Assembly: GCF_023349185.1 (NCBI RefSeq)
Contig: NZ_JAKIKY010000005.1
Span: forward strand, 215,829 to 279,828
DNA: 64,000 nucleotides
Direction of reading: 5' to 3'
DNA from: Shewanella aquimarina
Lineage (GTDB): Bacteria; Pseudomonadota; Gammaproteobacteria; Enterobacterales; Shewanellaceae
Shown here: piece by piece, positions 26,615-36,617 of the stretch
Layout of the letters: each line of letters opens with the position of its first letter
Numbering within the stretch: position 1 is the first letter of the stretch
Notes under the pieces: generated by a model
The model's input: the letters and a program-made list of their open reading frames with translations, nothing else
Database searches by the model: none
What the model was told of the DNA's origin: nothing
Program-made: the position numbers and the translations under genes

Positions 26615-27331
26615 ATGTTAGATAGAAGAAGAACACTCAAACTCCTGGCTGGCGGCGCCATCGCTACCACAGGCATGATGTTTATCCCCGCCGATCCTGT
26701 GATCGCCGATATTCGTCGTCAGGGTAAGAAGCGTCTGGCCATGGTGATCGATCTCGGTCGCTGCAACGGTTGCAAGGCCTGTGTGGTCTCCTGTGGTATA
26801 GAGAACGGCAACCTGCCTGACGAGCACAGAACCCAAGTGCCGCAACACAGCGTGGATCTAAATGGTAAGCAGTATGTGTTTAATTTGCCGCTCCTCTGCA
26901 ACAACTGCGACAAGCCCTCCTGCGTGTCTGTCTGCCCGACAGGCGCTACCTTCAAGCGCGAGCAGGATGGCATAGTGGTGGTGGACTCACAGTTGTGTAT
27001 CGGTTGTAACTACTGCATCCAGGCCTGCCCCTACGATGGGGTGCGTTTCACCCATTCGGCCACGGGCACTGTGGATAAATGTAACTTCTGTATTCAGCGA
27101 ACCAGCCGCGGCTTGCTGCCTGCCTGTGTCGAGACCTGTACCGGTGGCGCCCGTGTCTTTGGTGACATTAACGATCCCGAGAGCGAGGTCTCCAGGCTGA
27201 TACGTCAGCACAGGCCGCTAGTGTTGCAGGCCGGTAAGCAAACCTCCCCAAATGTGTTCTATATCGGCTTGACCCAAGACGAGAGCAACAGGGCAAACAG
27301 TATCAATTCTCCTCAAACCTGGCAGAGGTAG
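26615..27331 (+). CDS. ttrB: 4Fe-4S ferredoxin-type electron transfer subunit
   Basis: A 238-residue exported iron-sulfur protein. A twin-arginine-like start (DRRRTLKLLAGGA) is followed by four cysteine clusters: CNGCKACVVSC, CNNCDKPSCVSVCP, CIGCNYCIQACP and CNFCIQRTSRGLLPACVETC. This is the four-cluster arrangement of DmsB/PsrB/TtrB. It links the membrane quinol subunit to the catalytic subunit. Nine bases separate it from the gene upstream and four from the one downstream; GGAG ribosome site. Confidence 0.92.
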   Translation: MLDRRRTLKLLAGGAIATTGMMFIPADPVIADIRRQGKKRLAMVIDLGRCNGCKACVVSCGIENGNLPDEHRTQVPQHSVDLNGKQYVFNLPLLCNNCDKPSCVSVCPTGATFKREQDGIVVVDSQLCIGCNYCIQACPYDGVRFTHSATGTVDKCNFCIQRTSRGLLPACVETCTGGARVFGDINDPESEVSRLIRQHRPLVLQAGKQTSPNVFYIGLTQDESNRANSINSPQTWQR

Positions 27332-27335
27332 CAGC

Positions 27336-30300
27336 ATGGATCGTAGAGATTTTTTAAAGGCGGGTTCGGTTGCCGCCGTGATGACAACAGGCACTTTAGG
27401 TGCCAAGGCCGCAACAAAGGCGAGCACCAGCGACGCCGAGATCAGCCGTTATGCCCCGACCTCGCTGACTCCTGAGTACTATTTTGATCAGGACAAGCAA
27501 TTGGTGGAAAACCCTGAGCAGCGTTTCGCCTTCTCCAAGTGTTTCGGTTGCTTTAACGTCTGCGGCGCTCGGGTCAGCATAGATAATAAGACGGACAAGG
27601 TGCTACGCGCCGTGGGTAATCCCTATACCCTGACCAACAACGCAGGTCAGCCCTTTACCATGGAGACGCCGCCTAAGGAGGCGATGTTACAACTCTCCGC
27701 CGTCAGCGGCCTGAGCCAGAGCAATCGCGCTACTCTGTGTGGCCGCGGCAATGCGGTGCCCGATGCGTTCGAGGATAAGCACCGTATCACCCGGTGCCTC
27801 AAGCGGGTGGGTAAGCGAGGTGAGAATCGCTGGCAGAGCATCTCCTATGAGCAGCTGCTCAAGGAGGTCATTGAGGGCGGCGATCTGTTCGGCGAGGGCA
27901 AGGTCGAGGGGCTGAGGACGATCCACGACAACCCTGCGCTGGCCAATCCGCGTTATCCAGATTTTGGTCCGGTGAAGAATCAACTGCTGGTCTCTACCTC
28001 TTCTGAGCAGGGGGCGCGGGCCGATTTTTTACATCGCTTCGTCAAGGAATCCTGGGGTACGCCCAACATAGGCAATAAAGATTCTTACTGTGGTCACCAA
28101 CAGGTGGCGGGTTGCGCCCTGGGCTGTTTCGATGCCGTCGACGAGATGGCCTTGCCCCAGGTGGATTATGAAGAGACCAAGTTTGCCATCTTCATAGGCA
28201 CCAACCCGGGGCTCAGTGGTAACGGCCTCAACGTGGGCTCGCGTCGTCTGGCCAAGGCCCGCAGCGATCGTCCTGACTTTAAGTATGTGGTGATCGATCC
28301 TATCTTACGTTCCTTGACCTCAGAGGTGGATAACAGCCAGGGTGAGTGGCTGCCAATTGTCTCGGGCGGCGATACCGCGCTGATGTTTGCCATGATGCAG
28401 TACATCATCAATCATGATCGCTATCGCCGAGCCTATCTTGAGGCGCCGAGTCAGGCCTGCGCCGATGCCATAGGCGAGATCAACTACACCAATGCCACCT
28501 ATCTGGTGGTGAAAGAGCCTGGTCATCCCCTGTTTAACCAGTTCCTGACCGCCGAAGCTTGCGGTGTGGGCGAGGCCGAGATCAAGATGGTGATCGACAA
28601 GGCTACGGGTCAGCTGGTGACAGGCGAGAGCGAACAACCGGCGGAGCTCTTCTACAAGGGTAAGCTGGCGATCGGTAATGGCGTCGAGCTGCAGGTGGAA
28701 ACAGCCTTTTCACTGCTTAAACACCGGGTCAACGAAACTTCGATGCGCCAGCTTTCTGAGCGTTGTGGCATCTCTGTGGCCAAGATAGAGGAGTTAGCTA
28801 AAGAGTTCACCTCCCATGGCCGCAGCGTGGCTATCGAGACTAATACCGGCTGTAATGCCTCAGACGGCGGACAATTCGCCTTTGCCATGATTATGTTGGC
28901 GACCCTGGTGGGCGCGCATAATGCTAAGGGCGGCATGATGCACATGGGCGGTGTGGGCTACGCCGCCATGTATGATATCTATGACGGTCCTCTGTATAAC
29001 CTGATGGATTTTGAGCACGCTTCGCTGACCGGTTTTAATGCCGAGCGCTCTGGCGACTATGAACTGAGCCATGAGTATCAGCAGAAGCTGGCTAAGGGTC
29101 TAGATCCTTACCCTGCAGATCAGCCCTGGAATAATACCTTTGTGCAGGACAACAGTGGCGAGTTACTGGTGGCCCATGCCAACAAGAACCCGTTTCAGTT
29201 CAAAGCCTGGATCACCTGGGCGACCAACCCGATTTATGGTTGCTCAGGTCTGCAGGATCAGGTGGAGGACTCAATCAAAGATCCTAAGCAGCTTGGGTTG
29301 ATCATCGCCCTAGATCCCTACATCAACGAGACCAATGTGTTCGCCGATTACATAGTGCCCGATTCTTTGCAGTATGAGCAGTGGGCCAACTCACGCATGT
29401 GGGGCAGCGAGTTTGTCGGCGATGTGGCCTGTGTGCCCGTGGTGACTTCACGTAACGTCAAGACTGCTCAGGGCCAAGAGGTCAACATGGAGCAATTCTT
29501 GATCGATATTAGCAAGGCGATAGGTTTGCCAGGCTTTGGTGAGAAGGCGTTCAAGGACGTCGAGGGACGAGACTTGCCGATTCATGAGCCGGCCGACTTC
29601 TATGTGCCGCTGTTTGCCAATATCGCTCACACAGGATCTGTGTTGCCATCGCCCACGGAGGAAGATATCGCCTTTACCAGCGTGGATCGTGTGCTGCCGC
29701 TGTTCAAGGCCAGACTCAAGCCCGAGGAGGTGGGGCCGACCGCCTATATGCTGACCCGTGGGGGTCGTTACGAGCGGGTGGATGAGCGTTACGAAGGGGA
29801 GTTTTTCAACCCCATGATGCGCATGGACACTCAGTTCCAGGTGTACAACGAGTCCCTGGCCAGGGTGAAAGACTCCTACAGTGGCGAGTTTAACGATGGC
29901 CAACCCGTCTATGATGTGGATCGCTTCTGGGACGGCTCGGCGGTGCGTGCGCTGTGGAAGGTGAATGAGTATCCCTTTAACCTGTCGACCTTCAAGCTGC
30001 ATCTTCGTAGCCCTTATTCTGTGGCGCTGCCGCGCATCACTGCCCTGGGTGAGACCAACTATATCCATCTGCATGAGGATGATGCCGCCAAGTTTGATAT
30101 CAAGGATGGCGATAGGGCGCAGGTGTTGTCTCCTAAGGGGAAGTATATCGAGGGAATAGTGCAGGCAGACAAAACTGTGGCCCGCAACACCATAGTGGTG
30201 GGAATGGGTTATGGCCACTGGTGCTTTGGCGCGAGCGACCTGGAGGTCGATGGTCAGGTGATCCCTGGCATTCCATCGAGAGGAACGGGTGTCTGCCCTA

Positions 30301-30410
30301 ACCCTTTCAACATAGTGGATCCTAGTCGTAAGGGCGCCAGTCTCTACCGTGATAAAACTTTTGGTTCGACTGCGAGACACGGAGTGCCGGTAGCTATTCG
30401 CAAGGTGTAA
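27336..30410 (+). CDS. ttrA: tetrathionate reductase-like molybdopterin catalytic subunit
   Basis: A 1024-residue DMSO-reductase-family enzyme with a Tat signal (DRRDFLKAG). The N-terminal 4Fe-4S motif is C69, C72, C76 (CFGCFNVC) plus the C in ATLCGRG. A Cys at the probable Mo site is in KDSYCGHQQ. Length and several stretches (EGGDLFGEG, VEGLRTIHD, GFGEKAF, SVDRVLPLF, KPEEVG) agree with Salmonella TtrA (about 1020 residues), as I recall it. Tetrathionate is the best guess; related enzymes reduce selenate, arsenate or thiosulfate. The operon order is C-B-A, with no ttrSR nearby. Confidence 0.85.
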   Translation: MDRRDFLKAGSVAAVMTTGTLGAKAATKASTSDAEISRYAPTSLTPEYYFDQDKQLVENPEQRFAFSKCFGCFNVCGARVSIDNKTDKVLRAVGNPYTLTNNAGQPFTMETPPKEAMLQLSAVSGLSQSNRATLCGRGNAVPDAFEDKHRITRCLKRVGKRGENRWQSISYEQLLKEVIEGGDLFGEGKVEGLRTIHDNPALANPRYPDFGPVKNQLLVSTSSEQGARADFLHRFVKESWGTPNIGNKDSYCGHQQVAGCALGCFDAVDEMALPQVDYEETKFAIFIGTNPGLSGNGLNVGSRRLAKARSDRPDFKYVVIDPILRSLTSEVDNSQGEWLPIVSGGDTALMFAMMQYIINHDRYRRAYLEAPSQACADAIGEINYTNATYLVVKEPGHPLFNQFLTAEACGVGEAEIKMVIDKATGQLVTGESEQPAELFYKGKLAIGNGVELQVETAFSLLKHRVNETSMRQLSERCGISVAKIEELAKEFTSHGRSVAIETNTGCNASDGGQFAFAMIMLATLVGAHNAKGGMMHMGGVGYAAMYDIYDGPLYNLMDFEHASLTGFNAERSGDYELSHEYQQKLAKGLDPYPADQPWNNTFVQDNSGELLVAHANKNPFQFKAWITWATNPIYGCSGLQDQVEDSIKDPKQLGLIIALDPYINETNVFADYIVPDSLQYEQWANSRMWGSEFVGDVACVPVVTSRNVKTAQGQEVNMEQFLIDISKAIGLPGFGEKAFKDVEGRDLPIHEPADFYVPLFANIAHTGSVLPSPTEEDIAFTSVDRVLPLFKARLKPEEVGPTAYMLTRGGRYERVDERYEGEFFNPMMRMDTQFQVYNESLARVKDSYSGEFNDGQPVYDVDRFWDGSAVRALWKVNEYPFNLSTFKLHLRSPYSVALPRITALGETNYIHLHEDDAAKFDIKDGDRAQVLSPKGKYIEGIVQADKTVARNTIVVGMGYGHWCFGASDLEVDGQVIPGIPSRGTGVCPNPFNIVDPSRKGASLYRDKTFGSTARHGVPVAIRKV

Positions 30411-30565
30411 TTGCAATATGAGCGTCGTCTTAAGTGAGACGGCGCTCATAATTGCTTGGCTCAGATTAGATGTGCTCTGTTATTAGGCTTATCTTTGTTG
30501 CCAATCACTCGGATAGGATACTTTCCCCCATCTCCTGTCTTAGCGACAAAGACTTTACCTAGATA

Positions 30566-30600
30566 CTCTATTTATCCCTAATTGATAAATAGAGTTTTTT
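30566..30600 (+). terminator. terminator of the ttr-like operon
   Basis: CTCTATTTATC, loop CCTAATT, GATAAATAGAG, then T6. It stands about 155 bp after ttrA and just before the lysR stop on the other strand. Confidence 0.9.
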
Positions 30601-30604
30601 CTTC

Positions 30605-31567
30605 TTAGCGCTTCATCGCTAGATACCACTCATCACGAATGTTATTAAACAACTGTTGCTTGAGCCAGTGATGAGTCGTTGATTGGTTTATTTCAGAAGA
30701 GATTAGGTAGTTGCCAACCCTGCGGCCGACATTAATCTGCTTCAGCAGATGCGCTGTTAATTTGCTTGGTAGAGTGGCGGTTCGTAGGCCTTTGATCATT
30801 TCGCAAAACTCACGGGTAAAAACGTTGCAGCTCATGGAAATAGCTCGGCTATCGAGGATATGGCGACTGAGTGCAGCAATATTATCGGTAGCTCCGATTA
30901 CATTCACAGCGATTCCCTGCTGTTTGGCAAGTTGTGCAATTAATGGCTTACTTAGGTCGTTATAATTATCCATAGCGAAATAATCATACTGACATAAGTT
31001 TTCTAAGGTAAACTCCTCTGAAAATACTGCATGTCCTTCCTTGGCTATTAAAAAAAGCTCCTCCGTCGGTGATAACATTTCGTGAATTATTTTGTGATCT
31101 TTAAAGTTTTCATAAACCACTGCGAAATCTATTTCACCATGCTCGATAGCGCGGCTACAATCGCTGGAAAGGGTGCGTACTTCGAAGGTTAAGTTAGGCG
31201 CCTGAGGTAATATTTGTTGGTTGATTACCTTGTTTATCACATAGGTGAACTCATTATAGGCGTAGATCTTAAAGTGACCCTTTGCTGTAAGTGGGTTGAA
31301 ATGAATATGGTTGTGTTTAATTACCTGATAATCATGTAGCAACTGTTTGATATAAGGAAGGAGTTGAACAGCCTTATCCGATAAAACAAATCCTTGTGCT
31401 CGACGAATGAAAAGCACATCTTTAAAAATGTCACGCAGGGTGCCCAGATGGCGGCTAACGGAGGAGATGCTTATGCCTAGTTCGTTAGCGACCAAACCGG
31501 CATTCAGGTGACGGCTTATGGATTCGAAAATGATCAGTGACTGATAATCGAGTTTGTCTATGTTCAT
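30605..31567 (-). CDS. LysR-family transcriptional regulator
   Basis: A 320-residue regulator. The helix-turn-helix is near residues 20-45 (AGLVANELGISISSVSRHLG), followed by a substrate-binding domain. Base composition is clearly more AT-rich than the neighbouring ttr genes. It faces the ttr operon tail to tail, so it could regulate that operon or be an independent arrival. The ligand is unknown. The 500 bp behind its start (31568-32067) are AT-rich and hold no convincing gene, only a hairpin near 32004. Confidence 0.88.
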   Translation of the reverse strand: MNIDKLDYQSLIIFESISRHLNAGLVANELGISISSVSRHLGTLRDIFKDVLFIRRAQGFVLSDKAVQLLPYIKQLLHDYQVIKHNHIHFNPLTAKGHFKIYAYNEFTYVINKVINQQILPQAPNLTFEVRTLSSDCSRAIEHGEIDFAVVYENFKDHKIIHEMLSPTEELFLIAKEGHAVFSEEFTLENLCQYDYFAMDNYNDLSKPLIAQLAKQQGIAVNVIGATDNIAALSRHILDSRAISMSCNVFTREFCEMIKGLRTATLPSKLTAHLLKQINVGRRVGNYLISSEINQSTTHHWLKQQLFNNIRDEWYLAMKR

Positions 31568-32003
31568 AAAGAGAAGGCAATTCGAGATATTTATTCATTT
31601 TTATCATGGTATAGAGACGACAACAAATTAAATGGATAAATTTGTGTATTGGATTGGCATCTACCCTAATAAAGATTAAAAAGTGCTACTTAATTTAATT
31701 GTGTGTACTGTTTTTTTATATGATTTTTGCCTTGAAAAGCAAAACTGATTACCTGGAAAAGTTTTTAGTATCTTGGGGTAAAGCGATAATCGCTGTCGTA
31801 AAAAGTTAACTATAAAAAGGTATAAAAAAAGAGGGACAGGATGGTGAGGATGTTTTTTGAGCGTTTTTCGGGTTAGAAAGAAGGCTTTTGGCATGTTGTC
31901 TCAGAGCTATTCCCTATTGTCTGATTCGACAGATTAATGGATTGGAGGGGCTTACAAATGGGAGACGCATGTGGATGTTGTATTGTCTCGTTGATCTGGT
32001 TGC

Positions 32004-32036
32004 CTGCCTCGGCTCTCATCTAAAAGAGCGAGGCAG
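32004..32036. terminator. hairpin downstream of the M50 protease gene
   Basis: CTGCCTC-g-GCTCT, loop CATCTAAA, AGAGC-GAGGCAG, followed on the plus strand by TATTTTAAA. It is possibly a terminator; on the minus strand no T-run follows. Confidence 0.45.
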
Positions 32037-32067
32037 TATTTTAAATGATGATGCAAAGATCAGAGGA

Positions 32068-33168
32068 CTAGCTTTGCAAGATCTTGAGCGGTAGGCCAAG
32101 CATGTCGTCGCCGCTGCCGGCCAGATACCAGATGATGGCGACCAGGGCGCCGACGGTCAGCAGGTACCAGATGGCTGAAAACACCTGGCCGTATCTGTCC
32201 AGCGGCAGCAGATGACTCTGATGGCGGGTCTTCCATTCGAAGACGATTTCCAGGCTGCCGATGAGGAGCAGGAAGCCCAGCAGCGCCAGTCCTAGGCTGT
32301 AGCTGATAAAGACGCCGATGGCGGCGCCCGCCACGCAGGCAATCAGCCCCATCAGACTGTTCATGGAGAAGCTGATGCTCTTGAGAATATGTCCTCCGTC
32401 CAAGGGCAATATGGGCAGCAGGTTGAACAGGTTAAGGAGCGAATTGAAGGCGGCGAGCCCGGCAAACATTGGGTTGTCTGTGACCCAATAGGCGATCAGG
32501 GAGGCTATCGACATCAGGAGGCCGAAGGTGGGCCCCATGATGGAGATCACCACATCCTGCCAGCGGGTGTTGATCTTCTCGTCGCTCAGCGCCAACCCGC
32601 CCATGAAGGGGATGAGGTAGATCCCCTTGGTCTTCATACCGAAATACTTCATGGCGCGAATATGGCCGTACTCATGGAACATGAGACAGGCGATCAATGC
32701 CAGGGCAAATTCGAAGGAGAAGAGCCAGGAGTAGGCGGCCACGCTGGCACCGGCCAGCACAACCTTAATCACCTTGGCGCTCTTGAGCAGCTTAAAGCCC
32801 AGGGAGGCCAGGCCCACCAGGCTCAGTTTCTGCGAAGCCTTAACCGGGGTGACGGGCGTCTGACGCTCTATGTCTTTGGCGTCACGGCTACCTTGGCTCA
32901 GTACGGCATCTTCGCTCAGCAGGCGATAGTTGAGGCTAAAGGGTTGCCAGATGAGATCTACTTCCAGGGTGAGGGGGATCTTCTGTACCGATTGATCTTG
33001 AGGGTTATGGCGGCTTAACTCGAACTCATGGTTTCTCAGTCCCTGATTATCGGCACTGGCCTCTTTGACCGACACCAGTTGATTGTCCCAGAAGAGTTGT
33101 TGCCAGCCCGCCAGCGAGCCTTCGAGGCGCAACTCTTTGCCTAAACAGTCTATTCTCAGTAGTTCCAC
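32068..33168 (-). CDS. site-2 protease family (M50) membrane metalloprotease
   Basis: A 366-residue protein. Residues 1-125 form a soluble N-terminal part. Then several membrane helices carry the zinc motif HEYGH (in ACLMFHEYGHIRAM) and the third ligand in LPLDGGHIL, as in S2P/RseP-type intramembrane proteases. No PDZ domain is seen. The family cleaves membrane-bound substrates such as anti-sigma factors; the substrate here is not known. The start is a GTG behind GGAAAA. Confidence 0.85.
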   Translation of the reverse strand: MELLRIDCLGKELRLEGSLAGWQQLFWDNQLVSVKEASADNQGLRNHEFELSRHNPQDQSVQKIPLTLEVDLIWQPFSLNYRLLSEDAVLSQGSRDAKDIERQTPVTPVKASQKLSLVGLASLGFKLLKSAKVIKVVLAGASVAAYSWLFSFEFALALIACLMFHEYGHIRAMKYFGMKTKGIYLIPFMGGLALSDEKINTRWQDVVISIMGPTFGLLMSIASLIAYWVTDNPMFAGLAAFNSLLNLFNLLPILPLDGGHILKSISFSMNSLMGLIACVAGAAIGVFISYSLGLALLGFLLLIGSLEIVFEWKTRHQSHLLPLDRYGQVFSAIWYLLTVGALVAIIWYLAGSGDDMLGLPLKILQS

Positions 33169-33234
33169 TTGTTTTCCGTTATCCGTTACCGCTATCTGGC
33201 GGGGATTATGCCTGTAAAGTCATGGCAAAGAAAA

Positions 33235-33258
33235 GAGGCCCGACAATTTGCCGAGCCT
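33235..33258 (-). terminator. terminator of the FapA-like gene
   Basis: GAGGCTCGGCA-AATT-TGTCGGGCCTC (minus strand reading, with one bulge) followed by TTTTC. Confidence 0.7.
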
Positions 33259-33282
33259 CGTTGATCTGCTAATAGATTGCGA

Positions 33283-34953
33283 TCACTTGCGATTGCTGTA
33301 GTCGAAGCTGATCTCCTGGCCTTCGTTGACCACTATGCAGGGGCCGTGCTCACGCTGGGTGCGATTAAAGGCGGGGCCGATATGTAGCTCGACGTTGGCG
33401 AAGATATGTTTGCAGGCCTCGATGCGGTACTCCTGATAGTAGCGTTCCACTTCCTGCTCGATGGCGTTGAACTCCTGCTCCTCGCGGGACCACTCCTGGG
33501 TGATGCGGCGTTTCTCTTCCAGCATCCCCTTGACCTGCTCGACCATGAGGGCGTCGTCCTGCCACTCTGCCTTAGGGGGCAGCTTGTTGAGGCTGGCCTC
33601 TATGTTGAGTTTGGCCACCACCATCTGTTTGATCCCCTGATCCAACTGCTTGAGTTCCTCTTTGAGCTCGCCGTGCTTCATGGCGCAGAAGACCTCGGTG
33701 CGGGTACCGGCCGTGGCACCAATGATCACCGCCTTGACACCCTTGTCGGCCTGGGCCACACCACCCACAAGATCGCCCCGGCGGCCATTGGCGTCGCTGA
33801 CGATGAGGTGCCCTGCGGTCTGGGTATGACTGTGCAATAGCTGCTTGGTGACCAGAATATCGCCTTCGGCCTTTAACTCTGAGTATTGGACGAACTGGGC
33901 CGAGATCTGCCCTTTGGCTGAGAGCTTGGTAGAGAGTTGATCTTCCTTGAGCTGGCGGCCAATTATCCCCTTGCTGACTGTGATATCACCATCGGCGATC
34001 AGTTGAGCCGAGTCGACAAATCCCATCACGGTAATATCGCCGGTGGATTTGACCACCATGCCTTCATGTACGTCGCCGGTAACTAGGACACTGCCCTTGA
34101 AGTCGACATTGCCGTAGCCGATATCCACATCTTTTATCTGCAGCACATCATCGACCTGCATGCCACTCTTGGTCTCTACCGGCTGGCCGGCGACGGTGGC
34201 GACCAATACATTGGGATCGGATTCCAGCAGCTCGGCGCCCGTGCCTGCGGTGAGTTTAAGATCTTTGCCGGCGATCGGCAGTAGCGGTTCACCCTGAACG
34301 TTGTAGCCCTTAGTGCCTTCGGTGGCGGGGATCTTAATCATCAACTTGTCTTTGGGTTTGACCATGATGATCTCGCCCAAGTTACGCATGTCGACCGTGC
34401 CGTCGGCACGCTCCTGAGGCTGAAGCAGGCGCTCCCTCGCCAGTGGCACCTTGCGCTCGACGATGGCGTTGGTGCCATTGATGGCGGGCTTGCCGTGGGC
34501 GAACACCTCGCTGCAGCTCTCTCCCGGTGGCAGGGTCGGTAGCTTGGCGAGCAGGGCCTCGATCTTGACCTTGCTCAGTCCCATGCTGATCTGCTCTGTC
34601 TTGAGGGCTCTTAAGATATCTTGCAGTGTCAGTGACTTGCCCCCCCAGGGGGCGGTGAGCGTCATCTCGGCGCTCATCTTGTCGTCGCTGAGGTTGATGG
34701 CGATCTCGGCGTCGCGGCGCTCGGCGATCTCGAAGAAGAGTTCATACTGGCCATCGTCCTGGCCGATCACCTTGTTGACCTGAGCGACGGCCTTTTCGAT
34801 AACATTCTTACGGGGATAAAGCTGGCAAAATTCGGGCAGGGTGAGCAGTTCGAGAATGGCGTCCACCGTCAATGGGCCATGGGTATTGGGAATGACTTTA
34901 AATTCGGCTAAGTTTCCGTCACTACTCAGTTCAATCAGTCCAGGATCCAGCAT
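33283..34953 (-). CDS. FapA (DUF342) family protein
   Basis: A 556-residue protein of the FapA/DUF342 type. The N-terminal wing is alpha/beta. From about 230 to 410 comes a right-handed beta-helix with repeated valine/glycine turns (VDFKGSVLVTGDV, VVKSTGDITVMGFV, QLIADGDITVSKGII). The C-terminal 100 residues are charged and coiled-coil-like. Vibrio vulnificus FapA binds a sugar-phosphotransfer protein and links glucose to flagellation; that role need not hold here. The gene is monocistronic with its own terminator. Confidence 0.85.
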   Translation of the reverse strand: MLDPGLIELSSDGNLAEFKVIPNTHGPLTVDAILELLTLPEFCQLYPRKNVIEKAVAQVNKVIGQDDGQYELFFEIAERRDAEIAINLSDDKMSAEMTLTAPWGGKSLTLQDILRALKTEQISMGLSKVKIEALLAKLPTLPPGESCSEVFAHGKPAINGTNAIVERKVPLARERLLQPQERADGTVDMRNLGEIIMVKPKDKLMIKIPATEGTKGYNVQGEPLLPIAGKDLKLTAGTGAELLESDPNVLVATVAGQPVETKSGMQVDDVLQIKDVDIGYGNVDFKGSVLVTGDVHEGMVVKSTGDITVMGFVDSAQLIADGDITVSKGIIGRQLKEDQLSTKLSAKGQISAQFVQYSELKAEGDILVTKQLLHSHTQTAGHLIVSDANGRRGDLVGGVAQADKGVKAVIIGATAGTRTEVFCAMKHGELKEELKQLDQGIKQMVVAKLNIEASLNKLPPKAEWQDDALMVEQVKGMLEEKRRITQEWSREEQEFNAIEQEVERYYQEYRIEACKHIFANVELHIGPAFNRTQREHGPCIVVNEGQEISFDYSNRK

Positions 34954-35111
34954 AGAAGTTTCCGCAGGTTAATTATTATTTTAGTTAGTATTCTCCCGAG
35001 TATAACAGCATAAAGTTTGACCTATGAAGCCCTATTTTATGATGCAGATGAAGCGCATGATTGAAATGAGATCTTGTACGACAAAAGCCGGGTGGCCCCG
35101 GCGATAACTAA

Positions 35112-35375
35112 GGAAGGTGCGAATAAGTCCCGTGCTTGCTCTGCGTGTGCTAAAAGTGGATAGATGCAAGGCACAGTTGCAGCGAATGGCCCTAGTTCTT
35201 CGCAAGAACTGTAACGCAGAAAATACCGCTGTAAGCCTCGCCCCGCGGGGCTTTGATAGCAACACCATTTCGGCGTTATTCAACTTCAGCATGCCTCGGC
35301 ATGCCCTCAGTTGAATGCCTTGAACTGTCGCTGCTATCAAAGCCAGAGCTGTGCGACGACTTGTTCGCACCTTCC
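35112..35375. mobile_element. MITE-like element with CTAA target duplication, 264 bp
   Basis: Terminal inverted repeats GGAAGGTGCGAATAAGTC (left) and GGAAGGTGCGAACAAGTC (reverse complement of the right end) match at 17 of 18 bases. The flanks are direct CTAA on both sides (35108-35111 and 35376-35379), as expected of a target duplication. The inside has no gene, but contains smaller hairpins such as GCCTCGCCCC-GCGGGGC. The terminal repeat resembles those I associate with IS4-family elements of marine gamma-proteobacteria. It occupies the gap between the divergent-strand neighbours rsmC and the FapA-like gene. Confidence 0.75.
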
Positions 35376-35406
35376 CTAACAGATTAAACAGTGCTTTTTA
35401 AAGTAG

Positions 35407-36435
35407 TTACGCCTTTTGGTTGGCGTAGATCTTGTATTTGTTGTTCTCGGCGGTCACATTCACCATCTTGAAGAACTGGGCTATGGTGTCACTGTAGGGC
35501 AGGTGGCGGTTGGCTACTATCTGCCATATCCCACCAGACTTGAGCTGGGCCTCGCTTTGCTGCACGAAGCGGGTCGCGATCTCTGTGGTGCTGTCCAGTC
35601 CATCGTGAAACGGCGGGTTGGAGATGATGGCGTCAAACATTCCTTGGGTTTGCGTTAAGCCATCGGAGGCATAGACCTTGGCCTGCATGCCGTTGGCCGC
35701 CAGGGTTAGCTCGCAGGAGGCGAGAGCCATGGCATTGATGTCGACACATTCGAGTTTGAGGGCGGGATTGGCCTTGAGCAGGGCGGCGGTGATCACTCCT
35801 GCGCCGCAGCCAAAGTCGAGTACTCGTCCCTCGAGCGTGGGCAGATGCTGTAGCAGTAGCTCTGTGCCCTCATCCAGTCGCTTCTCGCTAAATACGCCCA
35901 CCAGGTTGCAGATGGTCAGCTCGCCCTGTGGTGTACTCAGCGAATAGGCTTTGACCCAATCGCTCAGGTTTATCTCGGGGGCCTCGCTCTGCAAGGTGCT
36001 GGTATAGAGCATACAGTGACGGGCGTTGTCACGCTTAATGGCCGCGTCGAAATAGTCTGGCATTTGCTTGGCTATCGAGCGGATGCCGCCCTTCTTCTCG
36101 CCGACGATCACCAGATCGCCTCCGGGGATCAGATGGCGCCCGGCCAGGTTGAGCAGGTAGGGGCTAAGGCTCTTGGACTTAGGATAGAAGAGCAGCACGA
36201 CATCGAAAGTTTGCGCCGATGGCAGCTTATGGCCGAAATGGCATTGCAGGCGGGCGTTTTCATGGCCTTGCACATGCTGATAGTGGTTGAAATCCAGGGC
36301 CAAAGTGGTGACTTTTGTGGCATGTTCCAACAGGGTCGTCGCCAGAAGATCGCTCTCATGATTGATGAGTAAAACATTTTTTGATTCAAACAGTTCGATA
36401 TTTCTTAGGACGACTTGAGAAGGATTAGATAACAC
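35407..36435 (-). CDS. rsmC: 16S rRNA m2G1207 methyltransferase RsmC
   Basis: A 342-residue, two-domain methyltransferase. The N-terminal half lacks SAM motifs; the C-terminal half carries [12 protein letters not shown] (about 204-215) and the guanine-N2 motif SNPPFHDG. It methylates G1207 of 16S rRNA in 30S subunits. A GTG at 36435 gives the E. coli RsmC length and N terminus ([14 protein letters not shown]). The frame extends 15 codons upstream to 36480, and the ribosome site is weak. Confidence 0.93.
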   Translation of the reverse strand: MLSNPSQVVLRNIELFESKNVLLINHESDLLATTLLEHATKVTTLALDFNHYQHVQGHENARLQCHFGHKLPSAQTFDVVLLFYPKSKSLSPYLLNLAGRHLIPGGDLVIVGEKKGGIRSIAKQMPDYFDAAIKRDNARHCMLYTSTLQSEAPEINLSDWVKAYSLSTPQGELTICNLVGVFSEKRLDEGTELLLQHLPTLEGRVLDFGCGAGVITAALLKANPALKLECVDINAMALASCELTLAANGMQAKVYASDGLTQTQGMFDAIISNPPFHDGLDSTTEIATRFVQQSEAQLKSGGIWQIVANRHLPYSDTIAQFFKMVNVTAENNKYKIYANQKA

Positions 36436-36617
36436 GCGCAACCACAGGCCAAAGGGGAATTTGCGGCAATTATAGCCCAAGCCTCTATATTATCAGTAAC
36501 ATTTATTATGCCAGTTCGCCGATTCTTGCCTAAGCTATATCTCATCAGACGATAAATTTCCTTTGTTATGTGAGATTTGGCGCATGACTTGGGTAGGTAG
36601 GAGATAGAGGAGCGGGG

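Noticed and set aside
29448..30449. Long open frame antisense to the 3' part of ttrA (333 codons)
   Set aside because: The sense frame is a clear molybdoenzyme and its high-GC codon pattern produces an open antisense frame; no family resemblance and no ribosome site.
31676..31894. Open frame of 72 codons on the minus strand upstream of the LysR gene
   Set aside because: Basic, low-complexity product without a family; AT-rich region.
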